DNA from: Brevibacterium daeguense
Lineage (GTDB): Bacteria > Actinomycetota > Actinomycetes > Actinomycetales > Brevibacteriaceae
Direction: 5' to 3'
DNA length: 64,000 nucleotides
Assembly (NCBI RefSeq): GCF_021729135.1
Contig: NZ_JAJTWW010000017.1
Location: 1-64,000 of the forward strand
In this document: piece by piece, positions 49,232-58,263 of the stretch
Position numbering within the stretch: position 1 is the stretch's first letter
Layout: each line of letters begins with the position of its first letter
Made by a program: the position numbers and the translations under genes
The notes under the pieces: model-generated
Told to the model about the DNA's origin: nothing
The model's database searches: none
Seen by the model: the letters and a program-made list of their open reading frames with translations, nothing else

Positions 49232-50140
49232 TCACGCCCCGACGGTCACGGCGGTCTGCACCGGTTCGTGATCGGAAGCTGCCGCACCGCCGAACCGCAC
49301 CGCGTTGATGCCCGCCGCGTGCACGGTGATCCCGGCCGTCACCATGATCCAGTCGATCCGGCGTCCGGCCCGAGGCGCCCGATAGTTCGAGAAGGTGCCC
49401 CACGCCTCGGTGAGCCGGTGCTCCGCGACGGCCCACGAGTCCCGGAGCACTTCTCCTGCGGTGAGCTCCCGGTAGGGCGCCGACCCGATGTCGGCGTTGG
49501 CATCCCCCATCACGACCGCCGGATCGTCCTGCTCCTTAACGAGGCGCAGCAGCATGCGCGCCGATTCCAGCTGTGAGCGCCGCGACAGCGGGTCGAGGTG
49601 AGTGTTGATCACGCACAGCCGGTTCCCCGTCGACCGGTCGACGAAGTGCGCGACGACTGCCGCGCGGGGGAACAGATTGCCCCAGGTCCGGGAACCGGCG
49701 ACGTGAGGGGTGGCGGAGAGCGCCGGCTGGCGCCAGCCGACGAGCTCGAGGCGGCGTGAGTCGAAGATGATCGGCGTCGCCTCGCCCGCGAGAATCCCGC
49801 CGGCGCCGTCGAACCCGGACCCGGTGCCGGTTCTGGTTCTGGTTCTGGTTCTGGTGGGGCTGCCGGTGCCGGACAAGGACCCGGTGGGGCTGTGGTCCCG
49901 ACCCAGCGAGCGGTAGCCGGACCCGAGGCTAGCGAGCACCCACTCGATTTGCTCGGGCAGCGCCTCCTGGACACCCAGCACCGTCGGCCGCTCGCTCGCC
50001 AGCAGCCGGCGGACCAACTGCCTCCGATTCGCCCACAGGTCCGGGTGCCGCTGATTGAAATGGGGGACCGGGCGGCGGATGTTGAAGCTCATCAGATGCA
50101 GCCCGGGCGGCCGGATGGGCCCGATCAGCGCATCACTCAT
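49232..50140 (-). CDS. Endonuclease/exonuclease/phosphatase family protein
   Basis: A 302-residue EEP-fold metal-dependent phosphodiesterase. Motifs in order: LMSFNIRR, GVQEAL with the metal-binding Glu, INTHLDPLS, VMGDANADIGS, and the terminal SDHEPV. The substrate is not evident. The ATG at 50140 has GGAAGG upstream and avoids overlap with the transporter gene. The middle of the protein holds an Arg-Thr repeat encoded by a hexanucleotide tract. Confidence 0.9.
   Translation of the reverse strand: MSDALIGPIRPPGLHLMSFNIRRPVPHFNQRHPDLWANRRQLVRRLLASERPTVLGVQEALPEQIEWVLASLGSGYRSLGRDHSPTGSLSGTGSPTRTRTRTRTGTGSGFDGAGGILAGEATPIIFDSRRLELVGWRQPALSATPHVAGSRTWGNLFPRAAVVAHFVDRSTGNRLCVINTHLDPLSRRSQLESARMLLRLVKEQDDPAVVMGDANADIGSAPYRELTAGEVLRDSWAVAEHRLTEAWGTFSNYRAPRAGRRIDWIMVTAGITVHAAGINAVRFGGAAASDHEPVQTAVTVGA
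49829..49852 (-). repeat. Hexanucleotide tandem tract within the EEP gene
   Basis: Four perfect copies of GGTTCT on the plus strand, read as Arg-Thr dipeptides in the gene, followed by Gly-Thr/Gly-Ser variants. Copy-number change would keep the frame and alter a surface loop. Confidence 0.85.
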
Positions 50141-50184
50141 CGGTGCCGTGCCTTCCGGCTGTCGTCGTCGCCGTGCACCGCTCT

Positions 50185-51624
50185 TCACCCGCCATCGACG
50201 CCCCGCCTTCCCGCGTCCCAGCGCCGTCGGGACGGCTTGGACAGCCAGATCAGTCCCGCGCTCGCCGCCGCGGAGACGAGCCCGAGCACGAAGACCGTGA
50301 CGAAGCCGCCCGCCTGCGGGATCTCGGTGCCGCCGACCTCGATGCTGGAGGCGGCCAGCACCATTCCCGTCACGGTGGCGCCGGAGCTGGTGCCGATGCT
50401 GCGCATCAGCGCGTTGACGCCGTTGGCGGAGCCGGTCGCATCAAGCGGGACCTCCGCCATGACGAGCGTGGGAATGGCGGCATAGCCGATCGCCACGCCC
50501 GCGAGCAGCACCGAGCTGGACAGGATGAGGTGCCAGACCTGGTCGTGCCAGATGATGGTGAAGGCGTACGCGGCGGCGGAGGTCAGCGCTCCGACGCAGG
50601 TCGCCACCCGACCCCCGTACCTGGTGGTCAGGCGGGCGGCGAGCGGGGCAGCCGCCATCATGGCCAGGGCGCTGGGCACCAGGGCGAGGCTGGCGGTGAT
50701 CATGCTCAGGCCCAGACCCGCCTGAGTCCCGGTGGGCAGCTCCAGGATCTGCAGGAATGCCACCTCGGAGATGAAGAAGGAGAACCCGAGGGCCACCGTG
50801 CCCAGGTTCACCAGGAGCAGCGGTCGCCGGGACAGCAGACGCAGGTCGACCATGGGCTCGTCGATCCGCAGCTGGTAGAGGCCCCACAGGGCGAGGACCG
50901 CCGCCCCGCCGAACGAGGTGCCCAGGGTCAGCGGGGAGGTCCATCCCCAGACCGGGCCCTGCGAGATCGGGATCAGGATCCCGCTCAGACCCACCGCCAG
51001 ACCGATGGCGCCGGGGATGTCGAGGCGCTGGCGACTGTCGCGGCTGCGGGGCACGACCAGCCAGATGAGGGCGAAGTTCAGCACTCCCAGCACCGCCGAG
51101 GACCAGAAGAGGAGCTTCCAGTCGCCCACCTGCACGATCCACGCGCTGAGCGGCAGCCCGATCGCGCCGCCGAATCCCAGGCTGGCGCTGATGAAGGCGA
51201 TCCCGGTGACCCGCTGCCGGGGGTCCGGCTGGTCGCCGAGGATCGAGATGCCCACGGCGATGATGCCCATGCTCGCGCCTTGGAGAGCACGCCCGACCAG
51301 CAGCCAGCCCAGCCCCTGGGAGAGCGCGGCGATCAGGGAGCCGGCGAGCAGCAGACCCATGAGGGCGAGCGCGACCTTGCGCTTGCCGATGATGTCACCC
51401 AGGCGCCCGGAGATCGGGGTGGTGACGGCCGCCGCGAGCAGTGCGACGGTGAGGACCCATGCGGTGGAGCTGCGCGAGGCGTCGACAAGCACCGGCAGGT
51501 GATTCTGGATGGGCACCACCAGGGTCTGCATGAACGACACGCTGGTCCCGGCGAATCCGAGCACGGCCACGAGCGCCCATGGGCTGCGCACCCTGCCCGC
51601 GGCGTCACGGAACATGGTGGGCAC
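50185..51624 (-). CDS. MFS drug efflux transporter, DHA2 (14-segment) family
   Basis: A 479-residue proton-driven transporter with about 14 membrane segments. The loop 2-3 motif GRLGDIIGKRKVALALMG and motif C-like GFGGAIGLPLSAWIVQ are visible, which is characteristic of multidrug antiporters. The start is GTG at 51624; an ATG nine bases downstream is equally possible, since neither has a strong ribosome-binding site. It is divergent from a TipA-type regulator, 139 bases away, which probably controls it. Confidence 0.88.
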   Translation of the reverse strand: MPTMFRDAAGRVRSPWALVAVLGFAGTSVSFMQTLVVPIQNHLPVLVDASRSSTAWVLTVALLAAAVTTPISGRLGDIIGKRKVALALMGLLLAGSLIAALSQGLGWLLVGRALQGASMGIIAVGISILGDQPDPRQRVTGIAFISASLGFGGAIGLPLSAWIVQVGDWKLLFWSSAVLGVLNFALIWLVVPRSRDSRQRLDIPGAIGLAVGLSGILIPISQGPVWGWTSPLTLGTSFGGAAVLALWGLYQLRIDEPMVDLRLLSRRPLLLVNLGTVALGFSFFISEVAFLQILELPTGTQAGLGLSMITASLALVPSALAMMAAAPLAARLTTRYGGRVATCVGALTSAAAYAFTIIWHDQVWHLILSSSVLLAGVAIGYAAIPTLVMAEVPLDATGSANGVNALMRSIGTSSGATVTGMVLAASSIEVGGTEIPQAGGFVTVFVLGLVSAAASAGLIWLSKPSRRRWDAGRRGVDGG

Positions 51625-51763
51625 TCGTCGTCGGGTTCACCGTTCTCCTCGTTCAAGCACCGATGCTTCGCTTCGTACCCTATCCGGCGGAAGCGAGCGG
51701 TCGCGGTGATGCTCGTCTTTCCGTGCTTGACCCTCACGCGACGTCAGGGACGACTGTGGACGC

Positions 51764-52600
51764 GTGAGCAATACTGAGCAGATGAGCAGAGAGCGCGATC
51801 CCGCTCCCGAGGCGGACGCCGGCTTGACCGTGGGCCGTACCGCCGAACTCGTGGGAGTGAGCGTGCGGACGTTGCACCATTGGGACGAGATCGCCCTGGT
51901 GCAGCCGTCCGAGCGGACATGGGCCGGCTACCGGCTCTATTCCGGCGCCGACATCGCGCGGCTGCAGCAGGTGCTGGTGTACCGGGAGATCGGCATGCCC
52001 CTGGCACAGATCGCCGAGGTGCTCGACGACCCGACCGCGGACGTCGCCGACCACCTCGGCCGGCAGCGCGAACTGCTCATCTCTCGGATCGCTCGCCTGC
52101 AGGAACTGGTCTCTGCAGTCAACCGCATGATGGAGGCGAAAGAGATGAACGAAGAGCTGACACCCGAGGAGCAGGCACGCAGCTTCGGCTCCGAGTGGCA
52201 CGATCCCTACCACGAGGAGGCGAAGGACCGCTACGGGCACACGGAGGAATGGGCCCGGTCCCAGGAGCGCGCGAAGCAGCTGTCCCCGGCAGAATGGGAC
52301 CAGGCCAAGCGCGACCTCGAGGCGCTCGAGGCGGCACTCGCCGAGGCCAAACGGGGCGGCGTCCAGCCCGGCACCGAGGCGGCGAATCGGCTGGCCGAGC
52401 AGCACCGGGCCGCGATCGGCCGCTGGTTCGAGGTGAGCCGCTCCAAGCAGGTGCTCATGGCACGCAACTATGTCGACGATCCTCGCTTCACCGCGCACTA
52501 CGACGACCGGGAGGCGGGCCTGGCCACGTGGCTCAAGGCGATCATCGACGCGAACGCCGAGGCGCATGGGGTCGACCCGGCGCGCGCGGAATGGGAGTGA
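51764..52600 (+). CDS. MerR family regulator with TipAS drug-binding domain
   Basis: A 278-residue regulator. The N-terminal MerR helix-turn-helix has LTVGRTAELVGVSVRTLHHW and YRLYSGADIARLQQV. A coiled-coil linker precedes a C-terminal TipAS domain (from about 150: SFGSEWHDPYHEEAKDRYGH, then EEWARSQ). In Streptomyces TipAL this domain binds thiopeptides and other hydrophobic drugs. Control of the divergent efflux gene is inferred. A GTG at 51764 and an ATG at 51782 are both possible starts. Confidence 0.9.
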   Translation: MSNTEQMSRERDPAPEADAGLTVGRTAELVGVSVRTLHHWDEIALVQPSERTWAGYRLYSGADIARLQQVLVYREIGMPLAQIAEVLDDPTADVADHLGRQRELLISRIARLQELVSAVNRMMEAKEMNEELTPEEQARSFGSEWHDPYHEEAKDRYGHTEEWARSQERAKQLSPAEWDQAKRDLEALEAALAEAKRGGVQPGTEAANRLAEQHRAAIGRWFEVSRSKQVLMARNYVDDPRFTAHYDDREAGLATWLKAIIDANAEAHGVDPARAEWE

Positions 52601-52625
52601 GCGGGAGTGGGCGTGGTCAGGCCCG

Positions 52626-54854
52626 CTAGGCCGAGGGCTCGGCGGTCCCGCTGGGTGCCCGGTCGTCGGCGAGCAGGGCCGAGGCGATGGTGCGGGCCTT
52701 GACGAGCGTCTCCTCGTACTCCTCCTCCGGATCGGACAGCGCCGTGATCGCTCCGCCGACCCCGAAGGTCGCCCGATCCTCGGTGACGACGGCGGTCCGG
52801 ATCACGACGCTGAGCTCGAGCGCGCCGCTCAGCGAGATCCAGCCGAGCGCCCCCGAGTAGACGCCGCGGGGACCGTCCTCCAGGTCGTCGATGATCCGCA
52901 GCGTCCGCCGCTTGGGTGCTCCCGTCATGGAGCCGCCGGGGAAGGCGGCGCGGATCGCGTCGAATCCGGTGCGCTGCGGCCGGAGGCGGCCGCGGACGGT
53001 GCTGATGAGCTGGTGCACGGAGGGGAATGACTCGACGTGGAAGAGGGCGGGAACGTGCACCGACCCGTGTTCGCACACTCGGCTGAGATCATTGCGTGCG
53101 AGGTCGACGATCATGAGGTTCTCGGCGCGGTCCTTCTCGCTGCTGGTCAGCTCGGCCATGAGCTCCGCGTCCTGGACGCCCGTCAGTCCCCGCGGTCGAG
53201 TGCCCTTGATCGGGCGGGTCTCCACCCAGCCGTCGGCGTCGACGCGCAGGAAGCATTCGGGGGAGGCGCTGAGCACCGAGAAGCTGCCGCACCTCAGGAG
53301 AGCACCGTAGGGGACACGGGCCGCTGCGCGGAGGCGCAGGTAGGTGGGCAGCGGAGACAGGCCCTGTGGGAATTCGAGCATGTTCGTCAGGCAGACCTCG
53401 TAGGTCTCGCCCGCACGGATCAGCTCCTGGCAGCGGCGGATCAGGTCCAGGTAGTGCTGCTTGTCGTGGCGGGCGAGGAAGCTGGTCTCGATCGTGGCGG
53501 TGTCGGGAAGGGGTGCCGAGGCGGCGGCGTCCAGGGCCTGGCCGGCGGAGCCCGGTGCGGGAGAGGTCAGCACCGCGGGAGAAGTCAGCGCCGCGGCGGC
53601 GAGCAGCGCCTGCTCGGTGTCGTCCATCCACACCTGCGAGGCGCTGCTGACCGGATGGCCGGGGTCGGTGCTGCGCAAAGCCAGGAGCAGGCAGCGCCCG
53701 TCACGGTGATCGAACACGATGGCGCGCTCGGCGAAGACCAGCCGGCAGTCGGGCGGCTCGGACGGATCCGGGTCGGGGACGCCCTCGGTGTCGGCCTTGA
53801 GGCCGTACCCCAGGTATCCCACGTAGCCCAGGTGGAAGTCGATCGGCTGGTCGGGCGGAGTCATGCGCTGGAATGGCGCGAGCTCGCGCTCCATGACCTC
53901 GAGGATGTCGCCGTCGCACACCCGGGTGGCTCCGGCAGCGGAGGTGCGCAGAGTCGTTCCGCTGCCCGCACGGTAGGTCAGCACGTGGGAGAGCACTCCC
54001 TCGCAGGAGCCCATCACGCTCATCGTCGACCGCCGGCCCGGCTCCGGCAGGGAGGCGCCTTGCACATCGCTGCTGTCCAGCCAGAAGCTGGTGTCGTCGT
54101 GCTCGTACAGGACGGCGTAGGACTGCTCGGGAGCCACGGACGCGGGGAGCTCGCGCACGTCGATCCACCACTCGTGCGGCGCATCGGTCTGCGGGGGCCG
54201 GGCAGTCCGCTCCTCCGCGATCGGGTCCTCCGGGACCGGATGCTCCGGGACCCAGGCACCGCCCGAACCCGCCTCCACCGCAAGGAAGTTCGCCAGGATG
54301 CGATGGCCGGAGCGGCTCAGGACCGACTCCGGGTGGAACTGGACTCCCCAGTGCGGGCGCCTCGGGTGGCGCACCCCCATGATCACGCCGTCGGACGAGC
54401 GGGCCGTGACCTCGAGCTCGTCCGGCACCTCGGCGACCGCCAGCGAGTGGTACCGGACCGCGTCGAACTGTGCGGGCACGCCGGCGAACAGCTCGTCGCC
54501 GTAGTGATCGATCACCGCGACCCGACCGTGCACGGGTTCCGGCGCCGCCGCGACCACCGCGCCGGCCCTGGCCGCGATCAGCTGGTGGCCCAGGCACACG
54601 CCGAGCACTGGCACCTCGGCCTCCTCCAGCGCTCGCGAGCAGATCCCGACGTCCTCCGGCACGAGCGGGCTGCCCGGCCCCGGGGAGAGGATGACGTGGG
54701 AGAACCGATGCAGCTCGATGCTGCCGAAATCCGCGTCATTGGGCACCACGGTCGGGGGCCGACCGATCAGCTGCGCGACCATGTGCGCGAGGTTGTGGGT
54801 GAAGGAGTCGTAGTTGTCGACGATGAGGACCTCGCCGGGGCGTGGGCGGCTCAC
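52626..54854 (-). CDS. pabAB: Aminodeoxychorismate synthase, PabA-PabB fusion
   Basis: Makes 4-amino-4-deoxychorismate from chorismate and glutamine for folate. The 742-residue fusion has a glutamine amidotransferase (about 1-190) with VDNYDSFTHNLA, nucleophile Cys in GVCLGHQLIAA, and HPES. The chorismate-binding PabB part has RPIKGTRPRG, SEKDRAENLMIVDLARND and FPGGSMTGAPK. The fused form is usual in actinobacteria. The GTG start overlaps the pabC stop by four bases. A variable insert lies around 490-520 between the two conserved PabB portions. Confidence 0.95.
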   Translation of the reverse strand: MSRPRPGEVLIVDNYDSFTHNLAHMVAQLIGRPPTVVPNDADFGSIELHRFSHVILSPGPGSPLVPEDVGICSRALEEAEVPVLGVCLGHQLIAARAGAVVAAAPEPVHGRVAVIDHYGDELFAGVPAQFDAVRYHSLAVAEVPDELEVTARSSDGVIMGVRHPRRPHWGVQFHPESVLSRSGHRILANFLAVEAGSGGAWVPEHPVPEDPIAEERTARPPQTDAPHEWWIDVRELPASVAPEQSYAVLYEHDDTSFWLDSSDVQGASLPEPGRRSTMSVMGSCEGVLSHVLTYRAGSGTTLRTSAAGATRVCDGDILEVMERELAPFQRMTPPDQPIDFHLGYVGYLGYGLKADTEGVPDPDPSEPPDCRLVFAERAIVFDHRDGRCLLLALRSTDPGHPVSSASQVWMDDTEQALLAAAALTSPAVLTSPAPGSAGQALDAAASAPLPDTATIETSFLARHDKQHYLDLIRRCQELIRAGETYEVCLTNMLEFPQGLSPLPTYLRLRAAARVPYGALLRCGSFSVLSASPECFLRVDADGWVETRPIKGTRPRGLTGVQDAELMAELTSSEKDRAENLMIVDLARNDLSRVCEHGSVHVPALFHVESFPSVHQLISTVRGRLRPQRTGFDAIRAAFPGGSMTGAPKRRTLRIIDDLEDGPRGVYSGALGWISLSGALELSVVIRTAVVTEDRATFGVGGAITALSDPEEEYEETLVKARTIASALLADDRAPSGTAEPSA

Positions 54855-55714
54855 CCGGCCGCCTCTTTCCCGAGGCGATCGCGGTTCGTCATCATCGGGC
54901 CGCCGCTCCCGCCGGCAGTTCCGCCTTCCAGGTCCGCCAGCCACGCCGAGGCGGCCCGCTCCATCGCGAGCAGCCGCTCGCGGTACCGCCGGGCGCGGCC
55001 CTGAGCAGGCACCGGCTTGCCGTCCCAGGTGTGCACGACCCGGATCCCGTGCAGCGAGCTGAGGATCCACACCTCGTCCGCCGAGCGGATCTCGTCGACT
55101 CGAGCGTCGCACCGGGTGACCGGGATGCCGTCTGCCTGCACCGCCCGGGTGACGGCGGCTTCGGTGACGCTCGGCAGCCGCTCCTGCGTGGCGGCGACGC
55201 AGAGCGCGCCGGCGCGCCAGTGCACGATGCTGCTGAACGCGCCCTCCCGCACGAACCCGTCGCGGTCCACGAGAACGGCTTCGTCGGCGCCGGCCCGCTG
55301 CGCCTGGGCGCGCCAGTGGTGCTGCAGCGGGAAGTCGGGGCCTTTGAGCGTCGGAGCTGTGCGGGTGTCGGGTTCGGCGCAGGTCCACAGGGATGCGTCG
55401 GTGCGCAGCGCGTGCGGCTCGAAGGGACGCAGCTGGAAGGCCAGGGCCCCGTCATCGAAGGTGACGAGCGGGAAGAACCAGCCGGGCGCCTCGGGAACGC
55501 GGTCCGCTGTGCCCGCATGCTCCTCGGGAACGCGGTCCGCTGTGCCCGCATGCTCCTCGGAATCCCGCTCCGCCTCCACCGCCAGCAGCAGTTCGGCATA
55601 CTCGGACCCGACCCGTCCCCGCTCCCAGCCGATCGCCGCGGCCATCCGCGAGATGTGCGCGTCGAGGGCGAGCACGCGACCTGCACGCACCAGGAAAGAA
55701 TCATGCACCGCCAC
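54851..55714 (-). CDS. pabC: Aminotransferase class IV, aminodeoxychorismate lyase
   Basis: Converts aminodeoxychorismate to p-aminobenzoate. The 287-residue PLP fold-type IV protein shows DEAVLVDRDGFVREGAFSSI and the C-terminal VWILSSLHGIRVV. The function is inferred mostly from coupling with pabAB. An 11-residue tandem repeat (EEHAGTADRVP) caused by a 33-bp duplication expands a surface region near residue 55. GTG at 55714 has GGAGG seven bases upstream. Confidence 0.88.
   Translation of the reverse strand: MAVHDSFLVRAGRVLALDAHISRMAAAIGWERGRVGSEYAELLLAVEAERDSEEHAGTADRVPEEHAGTADRVPEAPGWFFPLVTFDDGALAFQLRPFEPHALRTDASLWTCAEPDTRTAPTLKGPDFPLQHHWRAQAQRAGADEAVLVDRDGFVREGAFSSIVHWRAGALCVAATQERLPSVTEAAVTRAVQADGIPVTRCDARVDEIRSADEVWILSSLHGIRVVHTWDGKPVPAQGRARRYRERLLAMERAASAWLADLEGGTAGGSGGPMMTNRDRLGKEAAG
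55490..55555 (-). repeat. Perfect 33-bp tandem duplication in pabC
   Basis: Two identical 33-base units (55490-55522 and 55523-55555) starting CTCGGGAACGCGG, followed by a five-base start of a third. The duplication is in frame and inserts 11 residues. Confidence 0.95.
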
Positions 55715-55921
55715 TGGCCCACCTCCGCCTTCTCATCGCCTCATAGTAGGGCCCCGAACCTCGTTCGAATCGCGGAGGATTCGCGTTCGGAAACGCGCTC
55801 GCCGGTGCTACTATGCATCTGCCCGTACACGAATCCGGCCTGAGCCGAACGGCGCACTGCCGCTGCCGTCCGCCTCAGCTCGCAGTCGCACATCTCTCGG
55901 ATGTGCTCGCCAGGAGACGCC

Positions 55922-57307
55922 ATGACTACTTCCCACTCCGGTCCGCACTCCGGATCAGCCCCAGCTGCGGACTCGGCGATCGAGAAGCGCGTGCTGAAGA
56001 AGATCACGCGCCGGCTCATCCCCTTCATCATCCTCATGTACTTCATCAACTACCTCGACCGGACGAACCTCGGGATCGCTGGTCCGGGCGGCATGAACGA
56101 GGACCTGGGCATGACCGCAACCCAGTTCGGATTCGCCGCCGGCATCTTCTTCTTCGGCTACCTGCTGCTCGAGGTGCCGTCGAACCTCGCGTTGCACCGA
56201 TTCGGTGCTCGCCGGTGGCTGGCCCGGATCCTCATCAGCTGGGGTGCAGTCGCCTCACTCATGGCCTTCGTGCCCAGCCCGTTCTGGCTGTACGTGCTCC
56301 GGTTCCTGCTGGGCGTGGCCGAGGCCGGCTTCTTCCCCGGCATCATCCTCTACCTCACCTACTGGTTCCCCACCAGCACCCGGGCCCGCGCAACCGCGCT
56401 GTTCATGCTCGCGATCCCGCTGTCCAACGTCATCGGGGCGCCACTGTCCTCGTGGCTGATCGAGAGCGGCAACTCCGTCTTCGAGAACTTCGCCGGCTGG
56501 CGCTTCATGTTCCTCATCGAGGGCATCCCGGCGATCATCCTGGGCATCGTGTGCATCTTCTACCTCACCGACCGGCCGCGGGACGCCAAGTGGCTGGAGC
56601 CGGAGGAGCGGGAATGGCTGGCCCTGAAGATGGAGGCGGAGGAGGCCTCGACCGCCCAGACCTACCACTACCCGGTGAAGCGCTCCCTGCTGAACCCGCG
56701 CGTGTGGGCGCTCGCCTTCGTCTACTTCGGCGCCGTCTACGGGCTGTACGCGCTGAGCTTCTTCCTGCCGACCATCATCGCGGGCTTCCAGGAGACGTTC
56801 GGCGTCGAGTACACGCTGCTCGAGGTCGGCTTCATCACCGCGATCCCCTACGCGTTCGGCGCCTTCGCGATGTACTTCTGGTCCCGGCACGGTGACAAGA
56901 CCGGTGAGCGCGTGTGGCACGTGGCCCTGCCGCTGTTCATCGGCGGCGCCGCCATCCCGGTCGCGCTGTACCTCAACTCCCCGTTCACCACGATGATCGC
57001 CGTGACGATCTGCGCGATGGCGATCTGTGCGACCCTGCCCACCTTCTGGCCCCTGCCGCAGGCGTTCCTCGCCGGAGCCGGAGCGGCTGCCGGGATCGCC
57101 CTGATCAACTCGCTGGGCAACTCCGCCGGCTTCTTCGCGCCCTATGTGACCGGCTGGCTGGCAGAGGCGACCGGCACGCAGAACGCGGGGATGTGGGTGG
57201 TGGGCGGCACCATGGTCGCCGCCGGAATCGTCACCCTCATCCTCAAGGCGGCACCGCGACCCGACGCCCCCGAGGCGGCGAGCGCCTCGGGCCGGGCTGT
57301 CGAGTGA
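55922..57307 (+). CDS. MFS transporter, anion:cation symporter family
   Basis: A 461-residue, 12-segment MFS protein. The first segments read RLIPFIILMYFINYLDRTNLGIA, and segment 4-5 has the FLLGVAEAGFFPGIILYLTYWFP motif typical of ACS members that take up tartrate, phthalate or other carboxylates. No catabolic gene is adjacent, so the substrate is open. AGGAG precedes the ATG. Confidence 0.88.
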   Translation: MTTSHSGPHSGSAPAADSAIEKRVLKKITRRLIPFIILMYFINYLDRTNLGIAGPGGMNEDLGMTATQFGFAAGIFFFGYLLLEVPSNLALHRFGARRWLARILISWGAVASLMAFVPSPFWLYVLRFLLGVAEAGFFPGIILYLTYWFPTSTRARATALFMLAIPLSNVIGAPLSSWLIESGNSVFENFAGWRFMFLIEGIPAIILGIVCIFYLTDRPRDAKWLEPEEREWLALKMEAEEASTAQTYHYPVKRSLLNPRVWALAFVYFGAVYGLYALSFFLPTIIAGFQETFGVEYTLLEVGFITAIPYAFGAFAMYFWSRHGDKTGERVWHVALPLFIGGAAIPVALYLNSPFTTMIAVTICAMAICATLPTFWPLPQAFLAGAGAAAGIALINSLGNSAGFFAPYVTGWLAEATGTQNAGMWVVGGTMVAAGIVTLILKAAPRPDAPEAASASGRAVE

Positions 57308-57356
57308 GGCTCGGGGCGGACGCTTGAGCATCCGGATGGCTGATTGGGCTTCATGA

Positions 57357-57974
57357 GTGACTGATCGGCCCGCGTCCGTGCCCGTGTCCGCTCTCGCCGT
57401 GCTCTACCCGGCCATCGCCGAGGTGTCCCGCCGGGTGGGAGCGGACGCGGTCGGGCTGATCGATGTGGATGGTGTGGGCGGGTCGAATCTCGATGTCGAC
57501 CGAGCGCTCGTCACCTACAGCACTGGTCTGTCCCTGGGGCATCCGTCCTCGCCGCTGCAGGTGTCCGCGACGGTGGTGGGAGACCAGCCGGTTCCGGCAC
57601 GGGCGATTCCCGAGGTCGTCGCCAGGATCGAAATCGTTGTGGAGCAGTTGCGTGCGGCCATCGGTAAAGTTCCGGAGCACGGGCTGCCCGTGGTCATCAC
57701 GACCTGGGCGCTCTCCCGGTGGACTCTCGAAGGGCGCCTGGGCTTCCTGCATCGCCTCGTGGATGCAGGGGCCGAACGGCCTGTGGCGTGGGTGTCGGTC
57801 GAGGGTGTCGGCGTCGCACCGGCAGTGCCGACGCTCGGTGATCGCCGCGCCTCGGGTCACAGCATCATCGGGCTGGCGGTGTTCGATCACCGCACTCTGC
57901 ACGTCGAGGCGGTCGGCCGCTGCTGGTCGAAGGGCCGCTGGCTGATGTGGCTGGGCGGCGGGGACGCCGGCTGA
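57357..57974 (+). CDS. DUF2332-like protein, N-terminally truncated
   Basis: A 205-residue frame starting at a GTG directly after an in-frame stop. It resembles the central and C-terminal part of DUF2332 proteins: VGLIDVDGVGGSNLDVDRAL where the family has an E-x-GASAGLNL-x-D motif, then VSVEGV. The family is normally about 330 residues, so roughly the first 100 are missing, and the conserved glycine-rich motif is altered. It may be a decaying gene or a short variant. Function unknown. Confidence 0.5.
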   Translation: MTDRPASVPVSALAVLYPAIAEVSRRVGADAVGLIDVDGVGGSNLDVDRALVTYSTGLSLGHPSSPLQVSATVVGDQPVPARAIPEVVARIEIVVEQLRAAIGKVPEHGLPVVITTWALSRWTLEGRLGFLHRLVDAGAERPVAWVSVEGVGVAPAVPTLGDRRASGHSIIGLAVFDHRTLHVEAVGRCWSKGRWLMWLGGGDAG

Positions 57975-58263
57975 ACCGCGCCACGTTGATGGCTTCGGGC
58001 AGGACCGACAGAACGACATCAACGTCCTCGGCCGTCAAGGGGATGGTTCGACCTCTGCTTCCGGCCCGAACCTGTGAATCGTCTCGGCGTGATCTCACAG
58101 GGCACGGTGATCGGTCCACAGGTGGCCGACGGGCACCCACCGCGTGGGCTCGACGGGTCTGCAGCCTGATGAAGACCATGTCCGCAGGTGCCCGTAGAGT
58201 GCCGTTAAAGTGGTGGGTCTGTGTGACCGGCGATCGTCGGAAGCGGTGACTGGCGAGGTGGGT

